Below are positions 10,096-20,823 of a DNA stretch of 64,000 nucleotides, in pieces; within the stretch, counting starts at the first letter, position 1; each line of letters begins with the position of its first letter. The position numbers and the translations under genes are program-made. The DNA lies in assembly GCA_030760725.1 (NCBI GenBank), contig JASWHV010000012.1, forward strand, positions 81,232,968-81,296,967, written 5' to 3'. The notes beneath the pieces were generated by a model that was not told where the DNA came from, ran no database searches, and worked only from the letters and a program-made list of their open reading frames with translations. Origin of the DNA: Neostapfia colusana (taxonomy: Eukaryota > Streptophyta > Magnoliopsida > Poales > Poaceae).

Positions 10096-10231
10096 TTTGT
10101 GACACACTCATTTTCGATTTCTGCATATATTCATGTTTCATAAACATTTTTATAAGATTGAAAAAGAGAAGAATCAAAAGATAGCCAAAAGGAGCCAATT
10201 CCAGTTCGTCTAGAGCGCCGTAGACATTTTC

Positions 10232-10880
10232 CGCGGGCCGCTGGCCACGTGGCGTGTCCGGAGCTCATCCTCGCAAATGGAGAGAGGTCCGCCACTAAAT
10301 TGACTACGTGGCAGGCTCGGGGCTCATCCCCGCAAAAGGAGGAGAGGTCCGACCCCCGTGGGACACGTGTTACCCCCGGAGCTAGCCTCTGCGGAGAAGC
10401 GAGGCCAGTCCCACAGGACACGTGTCAGCTGCGGAGCTAGTCGCTGCGGAGAGAAGGATTTAGTTACACAGGACACGTGTCAACCTCGGAGCTTGTCTCT
10501 GAGAAAAAAGGAAGCCCGGTGCTACTTGACGCGTGGCATTCTCGGAGCTCACCTCAGAAGCGAGGGGAGGTCCGGAATTGACACATGGCACCCCGGAGCC
10601 ACCTCCGACGAGTGGGGGAGGTCCGGAACTGACACGTGGCGTTCACGGAGCTTGCCTCTATTGAGAGGGGAGGTCCCGACCCACCAGACACGTGGCGCAC
10701 ATGGAGCTCGCCTCTGAAGAGAGGGAGGTTCCCGCCCGCCAGGATACGTGGCGCACGTGGAGCCCGCCTCTGAGAAAGAGGGAGGTCTTGCTCGCTTGAC
10801 ACGCGGCACAACCGGAGCTCGTCTTTGCGGAAAAGGGAGACCAGGCCCCTGATGGACACGTGGAGCTTCCGGAGCTCATC
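10232..10880 (+). repeat. G-box minisatellite in T1 LTR U3
   Basis: About ten or more imperfect units of 50-65 bp, each with an ACACGTGTC or CACGTGGC G-box, then CGGAGCTC and a purine-rich GAGGTCC segment. It ends about 190 bp before the TATA box, the position of an enhancer. CACGTG is the core recognised by plant bZIP and bHLH factors; use of these sites is inferred. Confidence 0.8.
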
Positions 10881-11068
10881 ACCGCGTAAGGACGCGATTT
10901 TGAAGCGGTTTTTCTTCTGTATGCGTGGGAATCCCTGGTACTGAGGAAACCGACACGACTTCCACAATGTTACCAAATCTGCAAGAAATAAGTTGTTAAG
11001 ATTCAAAAACAGTTTGAATGGGACTCTTATTCGAAGTCCAATCAGATAAGAACCCTTCGTTTTCCTCT

Positions 11069-11076
11069 TATAAATA
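11069..11076 (+). promoter_or_regulatory. TATA box of family T LTR
   Basis: TATAAATA followed by GAAC, kept in T2 (21773-21780), T4 (30254-30261) and, on the minus strand, in the solo LTR (19974-19981). Confidence 0.75.
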
Positions 11077-13112
11077 GAACTTGAAACAAACCCCTTGGTC
11101 GTAACATCTTCTCTGAGCCGACAACTTAGAAGCCCTAGCCCCAAACTCGCCGAGTAAACCCTTCGCCGGAGTTCAGTCGCGGGAGATCGCCGGAAGAGAG
11201 CCCCAACGATCTGTCTTGCTAGGAGAAGGACCCGAGACCAATAAGAACGTAAGGTAGGTCTCCATTACACCTCACGACATCATCACGATTTTTATTCGCA
11301 TCTGTTTCTTCAATTCCTTCGAAACAGAAGTTTTTTCATGGACAGATCACGTGTTGATCAGTTTGATCTAGATCTTAAGTCCAGATCATCACCACGTCGA
11401 CATTTGATCTATACACCTCTGTTCTTCATAAAAACCCCATACAAACATGCAAGAACACGCACAAACCAAAACTGCACCATAGGATTAACATGCATATGCA
11501 TCATTGCATCTTAAAGTAGAGTTTGTGCATGATATTGATTGTTGTGAACCTTGTATATGCGTGATCGAGAATAGAAGGACAAGCTCAGTGAGCTACCTAC
11601 GACGGACTACAACAGCAAGATTTTGAGCAACCGGAACTGTCAGAACAAGGCAAGTGCCCCTTGACCATATTGATCCTATGTTTTGGGAAACTATTTTGTT
11701 TTTGCGAAAAGGTGTGTGTGCTGAGTCAAACATGATGGGAAACCCTTTTATAGGAGTTTACTAGTTTTGGTTAAACCACCCTTGTCGCCAGATAAGTTTA
11801 TGAGTCGGGTATGGTTTTTGCTTTTATGCTTCGCGGAGTCCATAGGATTGGGAAGCGAGATAGATGTGTCTAGCTAACTGCACTCGTAATGATAATGAGA
11901 AACTGATGTTGTTAATGAACATGGATCGGAGGGAGATCTAGGCAAGCCTGGGTTTGTGAATGAGGTAGCCTGAGATGGTGGTTACTTGCCGTACATCTAT
12001 GGACCGGTTCATGCGAGCACATGCCAGGATAACAGTGCCACCACAAGGCCAAGTATAGGTGCGGCTTAGCTGACTAATTAGGTAAGTTACTAGATTGTTA
12101 TGGACCGTGGAAGGCGCGGGGAATGGGAGTCGAGTGAGGACTGCCCTGGGAACTGCATGGCACAAGAGGGGGCCCGTGGGTGGGAGAATTGGAGATTCTA
12201 GCCTGCCGGTGAAACCTTATTGAGTCCATACATCTAGTAGCTTTTTTGTAAAGGCTATTTTGTGATCTCTTGACCATACACCAACGGTTGTGTACTGGTA
12301 TAATGGAGGTTCTGCAGTCGCCGGCGGGTGACGAAATCACAAACTTGTGGGTAAAGTGGTACAAACTCTGCAGAGTCTAAAACTATCATGATAGCCGAGC
12401 TTACGGTCACGAGCGCCTGGCCAACTTCCATGATTAGTTGAGATGGTTATTGGTTATGGTTTTGGTTATTGTTTGTCTTTCGGGACTGTTGAGTCCGGGT
12501 GATAAGATTTAGTTGCATGACAGTTGAGTCATGGCAACGAGATTGATCTCGGTGTGAGACGGAATTGTTTATGAGATGAAATGGTAGCGAATACGAGATG
12601 GTATTCGTGAGATGGTAGCGAATACGAGAAGGTATTCGTGAGCAAGAATAAAGTTGATTAATATCTGGTTGGGACATGGAAAGTGATGAACATAATAGAG
12701 GTATGATTGGTATTTTAATACCTGTTGGGATTACGTTCACTTAAAGTTAAGTTATTGTTTTATCATGGTTTTGATAGATAACTTTGTTTTCTGCAATGAG
12801 CCTTTTTATACCTAACTTGTTGTGAGCTACATATCATATTTTCCCACACTTGCTGAGTACATCATTGTACTCAAACTTGCATTATTATTTCATCATCAGC
12901 AACAGGAGAAGATTACTATGAAGACCAGGTGGAGCATTAGGCGTGTAATCTGTCTTCAACCTTGCCTGTGGGATGGAGTAGAGATGGAGCCACCGCTGCT
13001 GCTTAGATTGTTTCCGCACTAGTTAGAAGACTTCCGCTGCATAGAAACAAGACTTCCGCTGTAAGATTAGACTTCCGCTGCCAAGCTGAGTCCAAGACTC
13101 ATGAAACCTTGT

Positions 13113-13118
13113 AATAAA
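13113..13118 (+). terminator. Predicted polyadenylation signal, T1 3' LTR
   Basis: AATAAA in TTGTAATAAAC, about 135 bases before the LTR end; conserved in all family T LTRs and matched in family B LTRs. Confidence 0.5.
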
Positions 13119-13253
13119 CTCTGTTATTCGTGGTTATATATATATTTTGAAATTCAGTTTGTGGATGATGTGTATATGTGTGATGAACATCCTGGGCACA
13201 CATATACATCAGTTCTCGGTTCCGTGGTTTTCCACCAAATTAAGGGCGTCACA

Positions 13254-14509
13254 GAGCCATGCCAGGATAACAGTGCCACCACAAGGCCAAGTATGGGTGC
13301 GGCTGAGCTGAGTAATTAGGTAAGTTACTAGATTGTTATGGACCGTGGAAGGCGCGGGGAATGGGAGTCGAGTGAGGACTGTCCTGGGAACTGCATGGCA
13401 CAAGAGGGGGGCCGTGGGTGGGCGAATTGGAGATTCCAGTCTGCCTGTGAAACCTTAGTGAGTCCATACATCTAGTAGCCCCTTTGTAAAGGCTATTTTG
13501 TGATCTCTTGACCATACACCGACGGTTGTGTACTGGTATAATGGAGGTTCTGCAGTCGCCGATGGGTGACGAAATCACAAACTTGTTGGTAAAGTGGTAC
13601 AAACTCTGCAGAGTTCCTAAAACTATCATGATAGCCGAGCTTACGGTCACGAGCGCCTGGATAACCCACATGATTAGTTGGGATGGATTTTGGGATGGTT
13701 ATGGTTTTTGGTTATGGTTTTGATTATGGTTTGGTTTTTGGGACTGTTGAGTCCCGGTGATAAGATTTGGTTGCATGACTGTTGAGTCATGGCAACGAGA
13801 TTGGTCTCGGTGTGAGACGCAATTGTTATGAGATGAAATGGTAGCAAATACGAGATGGTATTCGTGAGATGGTAGCGAATACGAGAAGGTATTCGTGAGT
13901 AAAGTTGAAAAAGATTAATGTCTGGTTGAGACATGGAAAGTGATGAACATAATGGAGGTATGATTGGTATTTTAATACATGTTGGGATTACATTTACTTA
14001 AACCTAAGTTGATGTTTTATCGTGGTTTTGATAAATAACTTTGCTTTATGCAATGAGCTTTTTTTATACCTTTCTTATTGTAAGCTACATATCATATTTT
14101 CCCTCACTTGCTAAGTACATCATTGTACTCAAACTTACATTATTACTTCATCGTCAGCTACAGGAGAAGATTACTATGAAGACCAAGTGGAGCCTTAGAC
14201 GTGTAATCTGTCCTCAACCTTGCCTGTGGGGATGGAGTAGAGATGGAGTCACTGCTACTGTTTAGATTGCTTCCGCACTAGAATAAAGACTTTCGCTGCT
14301 AGATTTAGACTTCCGCTGCTTAGATAAGACTTCCGCTATTAGCATGAGTCCAAGACTCATGCGACTTTGTAATAAACCCTGTTATTCGTGGTAAATATAT
14401 ATTCTGAATTCAGTTTGTGGAACATATGTATATGTGTGATGAACATCCTGGGCACACATATGCATCAGTTCTCGGTTCCGTAATTTTTCACAGAATTGAG
14501 GGCATCACA
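13254..14509 (+). repeat. Unit T2: 5'-truncated 5' LTR
   Basis: Starts inside the LTR at gagccatgccagg and ends gcatcaca before the primer site. U3, G-box array and TATA box are missing. The abrupt junction gtcaca/gagccatgcc is identical to the one at 23974/23975, so both come from one rearranged ancestor. The interior (ggataacccacatgattag) is closer to T3 than to T1. Confidence 0.88.
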
Positions 14510-14511
14510 TA

Positions 14512-14527
14512 TTGGTATCAGAGCCAC
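14512..14527 (+). other. Primer binding site of T2
   Basis: TTGGTATCAGAGCCAC, the exact Met initiator tRNA type complement, directly after the LTR end. Confidence 0.88.
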
Positions 14528-15234
14528 GGGTTGACGGTAGGATTACATGCTTAGATAGAAAACACAGATTGGTATCAGACACAAATTGGTATCAACCTGC
14601 CACGGGTTGATCGTAGATCACACAGCCTAGATAGGTCACAGATTGATATTAAAGCTGCCAGGCCTAGTCACAGATTGGTACAATCCACAGATTAGTACCA
14701 AGCTACCACGGTTGACTGTAGGTCACAAACCTAAAATGATCACTGATCGGTAGCTGCCACGTTAACTGTAGGACGCATCCCTAGTAACATGTTGGTATTA
14801 GAAGCCACGCTGACCATAGGATGCAAGCCTAGGATGCATAGATTGACATTGGAATCACCTTGACATAGGATGCAAGCTTAGGGGAAGCCATAGTTAGATC
14901 ACAGATTGATATCACCCCAAACCACATTGACATAGGGTGAAGTCACAGATTGATATCACCGTAAAAATCTATAGGACTTACATTGAATAAGCCTTGAATA
15001 TGATTTGTGTGAGCCTTTGTGATGATTGTTTATGATTGTGTGCTTAGTGTGAGTTGTGGGACGTCTCAAGCGTTGTCCACATCCACACATAAGTAGAAAG
15101 AGGTGTGAGATGCCTCGGCACTTGTTCACATTCTCATATGGGCTAATATATATAGTCCATCCACCTTGATGCATATAGTTGGGAGAGATCCATCTAACCT
15201 TCTAACCTCTATTCTATTTCATTCTCTCTCACAG
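14528..15234 (+). repeat. T2 leader with degenerate primer-site-like repeats
   Basis: Same organisation as the T1 leader: cacagattggta/cacagattgata motifs recur many times between 14560 and 14960. No ORF. It ends with a pyrimidine-rich tract and ACAG right before the gag ATG at 15235, resembling a 3' splice site. Confidence 0.7.
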
Positions 15235-16350
15235 ATGGTGAGAGGAAATGCCGGCCGCCAAGGAAGGAACGTCCAGGCAACTAAGAGGATGGCCACGATG
15301 AAGTTCCTGTCAACCCCGGAGCTGGTGAAAATAATCTGGAACGGTTGACGGCCATGCGGAATCAGCTTATGTAGACCATGATCCAAACTTTGGGTCAGCT
15401 GCAGGCCAACAACAACAACCCCCTTCCGGCACCACCGCCACCACCACCGCCACCACCGCCGGCTCACAACAGGCTGGGAGAGTTCATGAGGACTCGACCA
15501 CCTACTTTTGCTCAAGCTAATGACCCCATGGAGGCCGACGATTGGTTGAAGTCCATGGAGAAGAAGCTAGCCATAGTTCAGTGCAACGACAGAGAGAAAG
15601 TTCTCTTTGCATCGCACCAACTCATGGGAGCTGCCGCTGACTGGTGGGATGCCCTATCCAACGCTCATGTCGACCCGGAGACGATCACTTGGACTGAGTT
15701 CAAGGAGAATTTTCGATCTCATTACATCCCTGTTGGTGTAATGATGCTTAAGAGGCAAGAGTTTGAGGGTCTCCGCTAAGGACAGAAAAGCATGAATGAG
15801 TACCTCAACAAGTTCACGCAACTGTCACGGTAATGCCCCCGAAGATGTCAACTCGGACCAACGGAAGCAGTACCTGTTCATGAGAGGGTTGAACAATGAG
15901 ATCCAGGTTCAGCTCCTCAACAATGACTACGCAAGCTTCCAGAAGCTGGTTGACAAGGCTATAGTGGTTGAAAGTAAGATCAGAGAGATCGAACATGAGG
16001 GCAAGAGGAAGATGTCATACCAGCCACAAGGGAGCAACGTACGACCTCGGTACATGCCCCCAGCTGCACCGCAGTATGGATCAACCTCTCCTGCATACCG
16101 CCCTAATCAGCCAACACAGCAACGACCCGTTGCACAAGCACCTCGTGTGCCTTTGCCTCCAGCGCCCCGTCCCAACACGGGCGCCCCTGTTCAAAACTCC
16201 CGCCCCAACGTACCTGCTGCCGTGGGCAACAAAGCATACTTTGCATGTGGGGAGACGGGACACTTCGTGGGCCAGTGCCTGAGGAGAGGTCCTAGACAGC
16301 AAGGCAACGTCCCCAAGCAGAACCCACGACCGAACGGAGGAGCCAACCAA
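15235..16350 (+). pseudogene. T2 gag, frameshifted
   Basis: ATG 15235 gives MVRGNAGRQGRNV, then a frameshift. The frame reopens at 15378 with a proline run (PAPPPPPPPPPP) and the capsid domain ([19 protein letters not shown]), stops at 15779 (LR then TAA), and resumes in another frame through YAPEDVNSDQRKQYLFMRGL to the CCHC zinc knuckle (CGETGHFVGQC) near 16250. The first cysteine of the knuckle is changed to tyrosine (YFACGETGH against CFACGETGH in T4). At about 16350 gag is joined to integrase sequence by deletion. Confidence 0.88.
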
Positions 16351-17581
16351 GGATCTAAAGACTTGTTATTGGTGGGATGGTATGAAGAGGGACATAGCCG
16401 AGTATGTTGCCCTATGCGACACATCCAATGGGTGAAGGTCGAACATCAAAGACCCGCTGGACTGTTGCAACCCTTGAAGGTACCCGAGTGAAAAGTGGGA
16501 AGACATCAGTATGGATTTCATAGTCGGATTGCCACATACTCGATCGGGTTACGACTCCATCTGGATTATCATGGACCGATTGACGAAAACAGCTCATTTT
16601 CTTCCTTTTAAGACCGTGTACAACGTTGCACAACTAGCCGAGCTGTACATAGAGCAAATCGTGTGCCGCCATAGAGTCCCGAAGAGGATAGTCTCAGATT
16701 GGGGTTCTCAGTTTACCTCTAGATTTTGGAGGAAGCTGCAGAAAGCTATGGGTACACAACTGGATTTTAGCTCCGCCTACCACCCGCAAACCGATGGGCA
16801 AACCGAAAGGACTAACCAAATTTTGGAAGACATGTTGAGAGCTTGTGCCTTGAAACATGGGCGTAGTTGGGATAGGAGTTTACCGTACGCTGAATTCTCC
16901 TATAACAACAGCTATCAAGCTAGCTTGAAGATGTCACCTTTCGAAGCGTTGTACGGTAGACGGTATAGAACGCCGCTATTGGTGAATGAGACTGGAGATA
17001 ACCAAGTGTTTGGACTGGAAGTATTGCAAGAAGCTGAGAAGCAAGTCCAAACAATACGGGAGAACTTGAAGGCTGCTCAGTCACGCCAAAAGTGCTATGC
17101 GGACAATAGGGAAAGGAAATTGACTTTCGAAGTAGGAGACTTCGTATACCCTAAGGTATCGGCTATCCGTGGCCAACGACGTTTCAACGTCAAAGGCAAG
17201 CTAGCACCTCACTATATCGGGCCGTTTAAGATTTTGGACAAGCGAGGAGAAGTAGCCTATCAACTAGAGCTCCCAACGCACCTCTCTGACGTACATGACA
17301 TGTTTCATGCATCCCAGCTCAAGAAGTGCTTGAGAGTGACGGAAGAGCAAGTACCAATGGATGAGCTAGAACTTCAAGAAGATCTGATCTATGCAGAGCA
17401 CCCTGTCCGAATTTTGGACCTAAAGGAAAGGGTCACGAGGAACAAAGTAATCCGTTGGTGCAAGGTACAATGGAGCCATCACACGGAAGCAGAAGCTACA
17501 TGGGAGCGTGAAGAAGACATCAAGGCAGAATTCCCTCATCTATTCTCTACTAACGAATCTCGAGGGCGAGATTCAATTTAA
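16351..17581 (+). pseudogene. T2 integrase with chromodomain, 5'-deleted
   Basis: Begins within the integrase zinc-binding domain ([13 protein letters not shown] equivalent) fused to gag; protease, RT and RNase H are absent. After a frameshift near 16490 a 356-codon frame (16511-17581) is fully open. It has first Asp in MDFIVGLP, second Asp in VSDWGSQF (Arg of the usual SDRG replaced by Trp), Glu in QTERTNQ, the GPF motif (HYIGPFKIL) and a chromodomain-like C terminus (RNKVIRWCKVQWSHHTEAEATWERE). The best-preserved integrase of family T here, but without its full zinc domain or a start of its own. Confidence 0.88.
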
Positions 17582-17593
17582 GGGGGGTAGATT

Positions 17594-17828
17594 TGTGACA
17601 CCCTCATTTTCGGGTTCTGCATGTATTCATGTTTCATGTATAAAAATATTTTTAAAATATATAGAAACAGAAAAGAAATAAAAAAGATAGCCAAAAAGAG
17701 CAAATTCCAGTTCACAGAGAGCACCGAAGACAATTCCCACGGCCGCTGGCCACGTGGCGCGTTCGGAGCTCATCTCCGCAAAGGGGGGGAGAGGTCCGCC
17801 GCTAAACTGGCTACGTGGCAGGCTCGGG
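17594..17828 (+). repeat. 3' LTR of T2, first part (interrupted)
   Basis: Starts TGTGACACCCTCATTTTCGG after the polypurine tract (17580-17590). It contains the first G-box units and is cut at ...ggctcggg by a reverse solo LTR. It resumes at 20824 (tcggggctcatcc). Confidence 0.92.
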
Positions 17829-20823
17829 TGTGACGCCCTCAATTCTGTGGAAAACCACGGAACCGAGAACTAATGCATATGTGTGCCCAGGATGTTCATC
17901 ACACATACACATACGTTCCACAAACTGAATTCAGATTATATATTACCACGAATAACAGAGTTTATTACAACCACCTCATGAGTCTTGGACTCATGCTCAC
18001 AGCGGAAGTCTTTATTTCTACGCAGCGGAAATCTTATTTAGATGCGGAAGCAAAAACTAATGCGGAAGCAAAACTAAGCAGAAATGGCTCCATCTCTATT
18101 CCCTCCACAGGCAAGGTTGAGAACAGATCACACGCCATAATGCTCTTCTCGGTCTTCATAGTAGTCTTCTCTTGCTGTTGATGAAGAAATAATAATGCAA
18201 GTTTGAGCACAATGATGTACTCAGCAAGTGCTGGAATAACACATGATATGCAGCTTATAAACAAGGTAGGTATAAAAGGCTTATTTGCAAAAAAGCAAAT
18301 TTATAAAACCATTAATAAAACAGCAACTTAACTTTAGATGAATGTAGTCCCAGCATGTATTAAATTACCAACATACCTCCATCACTTCCCGTGTTCCATC
18401 CGAACATTAACCAATCCTTTACTCATACTCACGAATACCTCCTCGTATTCGCTACATCTCACCTCATAAAACAACCTTGTCTCGCACTGAGACCAATCTC
18501 AGGTCATGACCCACCAGTCATGCAACCATCTCATCTCCCAGACTTAACAGTTCCAAACCAATAACCATAACCGAGAACCTTCCCAATAACCATTCCAATA
18601 ACCATCCCAATAATCATCCCAACTAATCATGGCAGTTTAGCCAGGTGCTCATGACCGTAAGCTCGGCTATCATGATAGTTTTAATAACTCTGCCGAGTTT
18701 GCACCTCTTTACCCACAAGTTTGTGATTTCGTCACCCGTCGGTGACTGCAGAACCTCCATTATACCAGTACACATCCGTTGGTGTATGGTCAAGAGATCA
18801 CAAAATAGCCTTTACAAAGGGGTTACTAGATGTATGGACTCACTAAGGTTTCACCGGCAGGCTAGAATCTCCAATTCTCCCACCCACGGGCCCCCTCTTG
18901 TGCCATGCGGTTCCCAGGGCAGTCCTCACTCGACTCCCATTCCCCGCGCCTTCCACAGTCCATAACACTCTAGCAACTTACCTAATTACTCAGCTAAGCC
19001 GCACCCATACTTGGCCTTGTGGTGGCACTGTTATCCTGGCATGTGCATGCATGAACCGGTCCTTAGATCTATGGCAAGCAAAACCACCATCTCATGCTAC
19101 CTCATTCACAAACCCAGTCTTGCCTAGATCTCCCTCCGATCCATGTTCATTATTAACATCAGTTTCCCCTTATTATTATGAGTGCAGTTAGCTAGACACA
19201 TCTATCTCGCTTCCCAATCCCATGGACTCAGCGAAGCATAAAACAAAAACCATACTCGACTCATAAAACTTCCCAGGTGACAAGGGTGGTTTAACCAAAA
19301 CTAGTAAACTCCTATAAAAGGGTTTCCCATCATGTTTGACTCAGCACACACACCTTTTCGCAAAACAAAATAGTTTTACCCAAAACATAGGATCAACATG
19401 GTCAAGGAGCACTTGCCTTGTTCTTGCGGTTCCGGTTGTTCTTGATTCTCAAAACCTTGTTGCTGTAGCTCGTCGTAGACAGCTCCCTGAGCCTGTCCTG
19501 CTATGTAGGATTTACGTGCATACAAAATTCACAGCAATCAATATCATGCACAAAACCCTAAACTAGATGCGATGATGCTCATGCATGCTATCCTATGATT
19601 TTTATTAGATTGGTGTGCCCTTGCATGGCTTGCACGGACAGAGGTGTTCGGATTAAAGGTGGTCGTGGCGATGATCTTGTTTTTAGATCAAACTGATCAT
19701 CAAGTGATCTGTCCACGAAAAGGCTTCTGTTCGAAAGGAATCGAAGAACAGATGCAAAGAGATGAACAACATGATGTCGTAAGGTGGTATTGAAGTCCTA
19801 CCTCACGTTCTTCTTGTCTTTGAGGTCCTCCTCAGACCACTCAGTTCTTGTCCGATGATCTCCCTTGTTGTGCTTCGGCGATGTTTTGCTCGGCGAGTTA
19901 GGGCTAGAGCTCTAAGTCGTCGGCTCAGGAGTTGAAAGAGAAGTTCGTGATTTCGGCCAGAGGTTTTGAGTTCTATTTATAATCGGGAAGAGAAGAGTCC
20001 TAATCTGATTGGATCCCGAATAAAAGTCTTATTTAGATCTTTGTTAGATCCTGACGTCTTATCTTCGGTAATCATTGTGTATTTTAGATCGGTTTCTGTT
20101 GCGTACCGGTGTCCTTACGCGCAACAGCTGCTTCAGAATTCGTTACCTTCGTGATGATGAGCTCCGGAAGCTCCACGTGTCCTCTGGGCCTGGTATCTCC
20201 TCATCCTCAGAGACGAGCTCCGGTTGTGCCGCGTGTCAATTGATCAAGACCTCCCTCTTCTTCAGAGACGAGCTCCGCGCACGCCACGTGTGGGTTCCGG
20301 TCTTTCCGCTTTCCTTTCCTCAGGGACATGCCCCGAGGTCGACACGTGTTTAGCTGCGACGGTCCTTCCGGTGATAAGCTCCGGTGGCGACACGTATTCG
20401 ATAGATCCGGACTTCTCTGAGATGAGTTCCGAGATCAACACATATCCCGTGTGACTGGTCCTCTGACTTCCGCGAAGACTAGCTCCGAAGGTGACATGTG
20501 TCCCATGAAAAATGCCTTTGCTTCTTCCGCAAAGGCTATCTCCGCGGGCAGTACGTGTCCCACAGGGTCGGACCTCTTTCCGATTGCGGAGGTGACCCCC
20601 GAGCCTGCCACGTAGCTAGTTTAACGGCGGACCTCTCCCATTTTCTGGGGGATGAGCTCCGATCACGCCACGTGGTCTGCTGGTCGTGAAAGTTGCCTTC
20701 GGTGCTCTCAGAAAGCTTTACTGGCTATCCTTTTGATACTTGTTTCTGTTCCCTCTTTTCTAAAAATGTTCTTCTTCTTCATAAACATGAACATATGCTG
20801 ACACCCGAGATGAGGGTGTCACA
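17829..20823 (-). mobile_element. Reverse solo LTR of family T (2995 bp)
   Basis: A complete family T LTR read on the minus strand (TGTGACACCC... to ...GGGCGTCACA), flanked by a perfect 5 bp duplication tcggg (17824-17828 and 20824-20828). No internal region remains, so the element was reduced to a solo LTR by LTR-LTR recombination after insertion. It carries a reverse TATA box (19974-19981) and its own G-box array (about 20150-20690). Confidence 0.94.
19974..19981 (-). promoter_or_regulatory. TATA box of reverse solo LTR
   Basis: TATAAATA on the minus strand, the same position as in the other family T LTRs. With its G-box array upstream this solo LTR keeps a complete-looking promoter pointing left through the T2 LTR and integrase remnant. 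Confidence 0.65.

Larger units (their letters stand above)
10098..13253 (+). repeat. 3' LTR of T1, reference family T LTR (3156 bp)
   Basis: Runs TGTGACACAC to GGGCGTCACA and is the only uninterrupted full-length family T LTR here. Layout: U3 with the G-box minisatellite (10232-10880), TATA box (11069-11076), a very long R with the serial hairpin cluster (about 12483-12645), TGAGTAC stem-loop (12854-12873) and polyadenylation signal (13113-13118). Directly after its last base comes the truncated LTR of T2, with no target duplication. Confidence 0.93.

Noticed and set aside
13254..14509. Truncated family T LTRs considered as independent solo LTRs
   Set aside because: They lack the LTR start, have no target duplications, and are followed by primer site and leader, so they are 5' LTRs of T2, T3 and T4 cut on one side.
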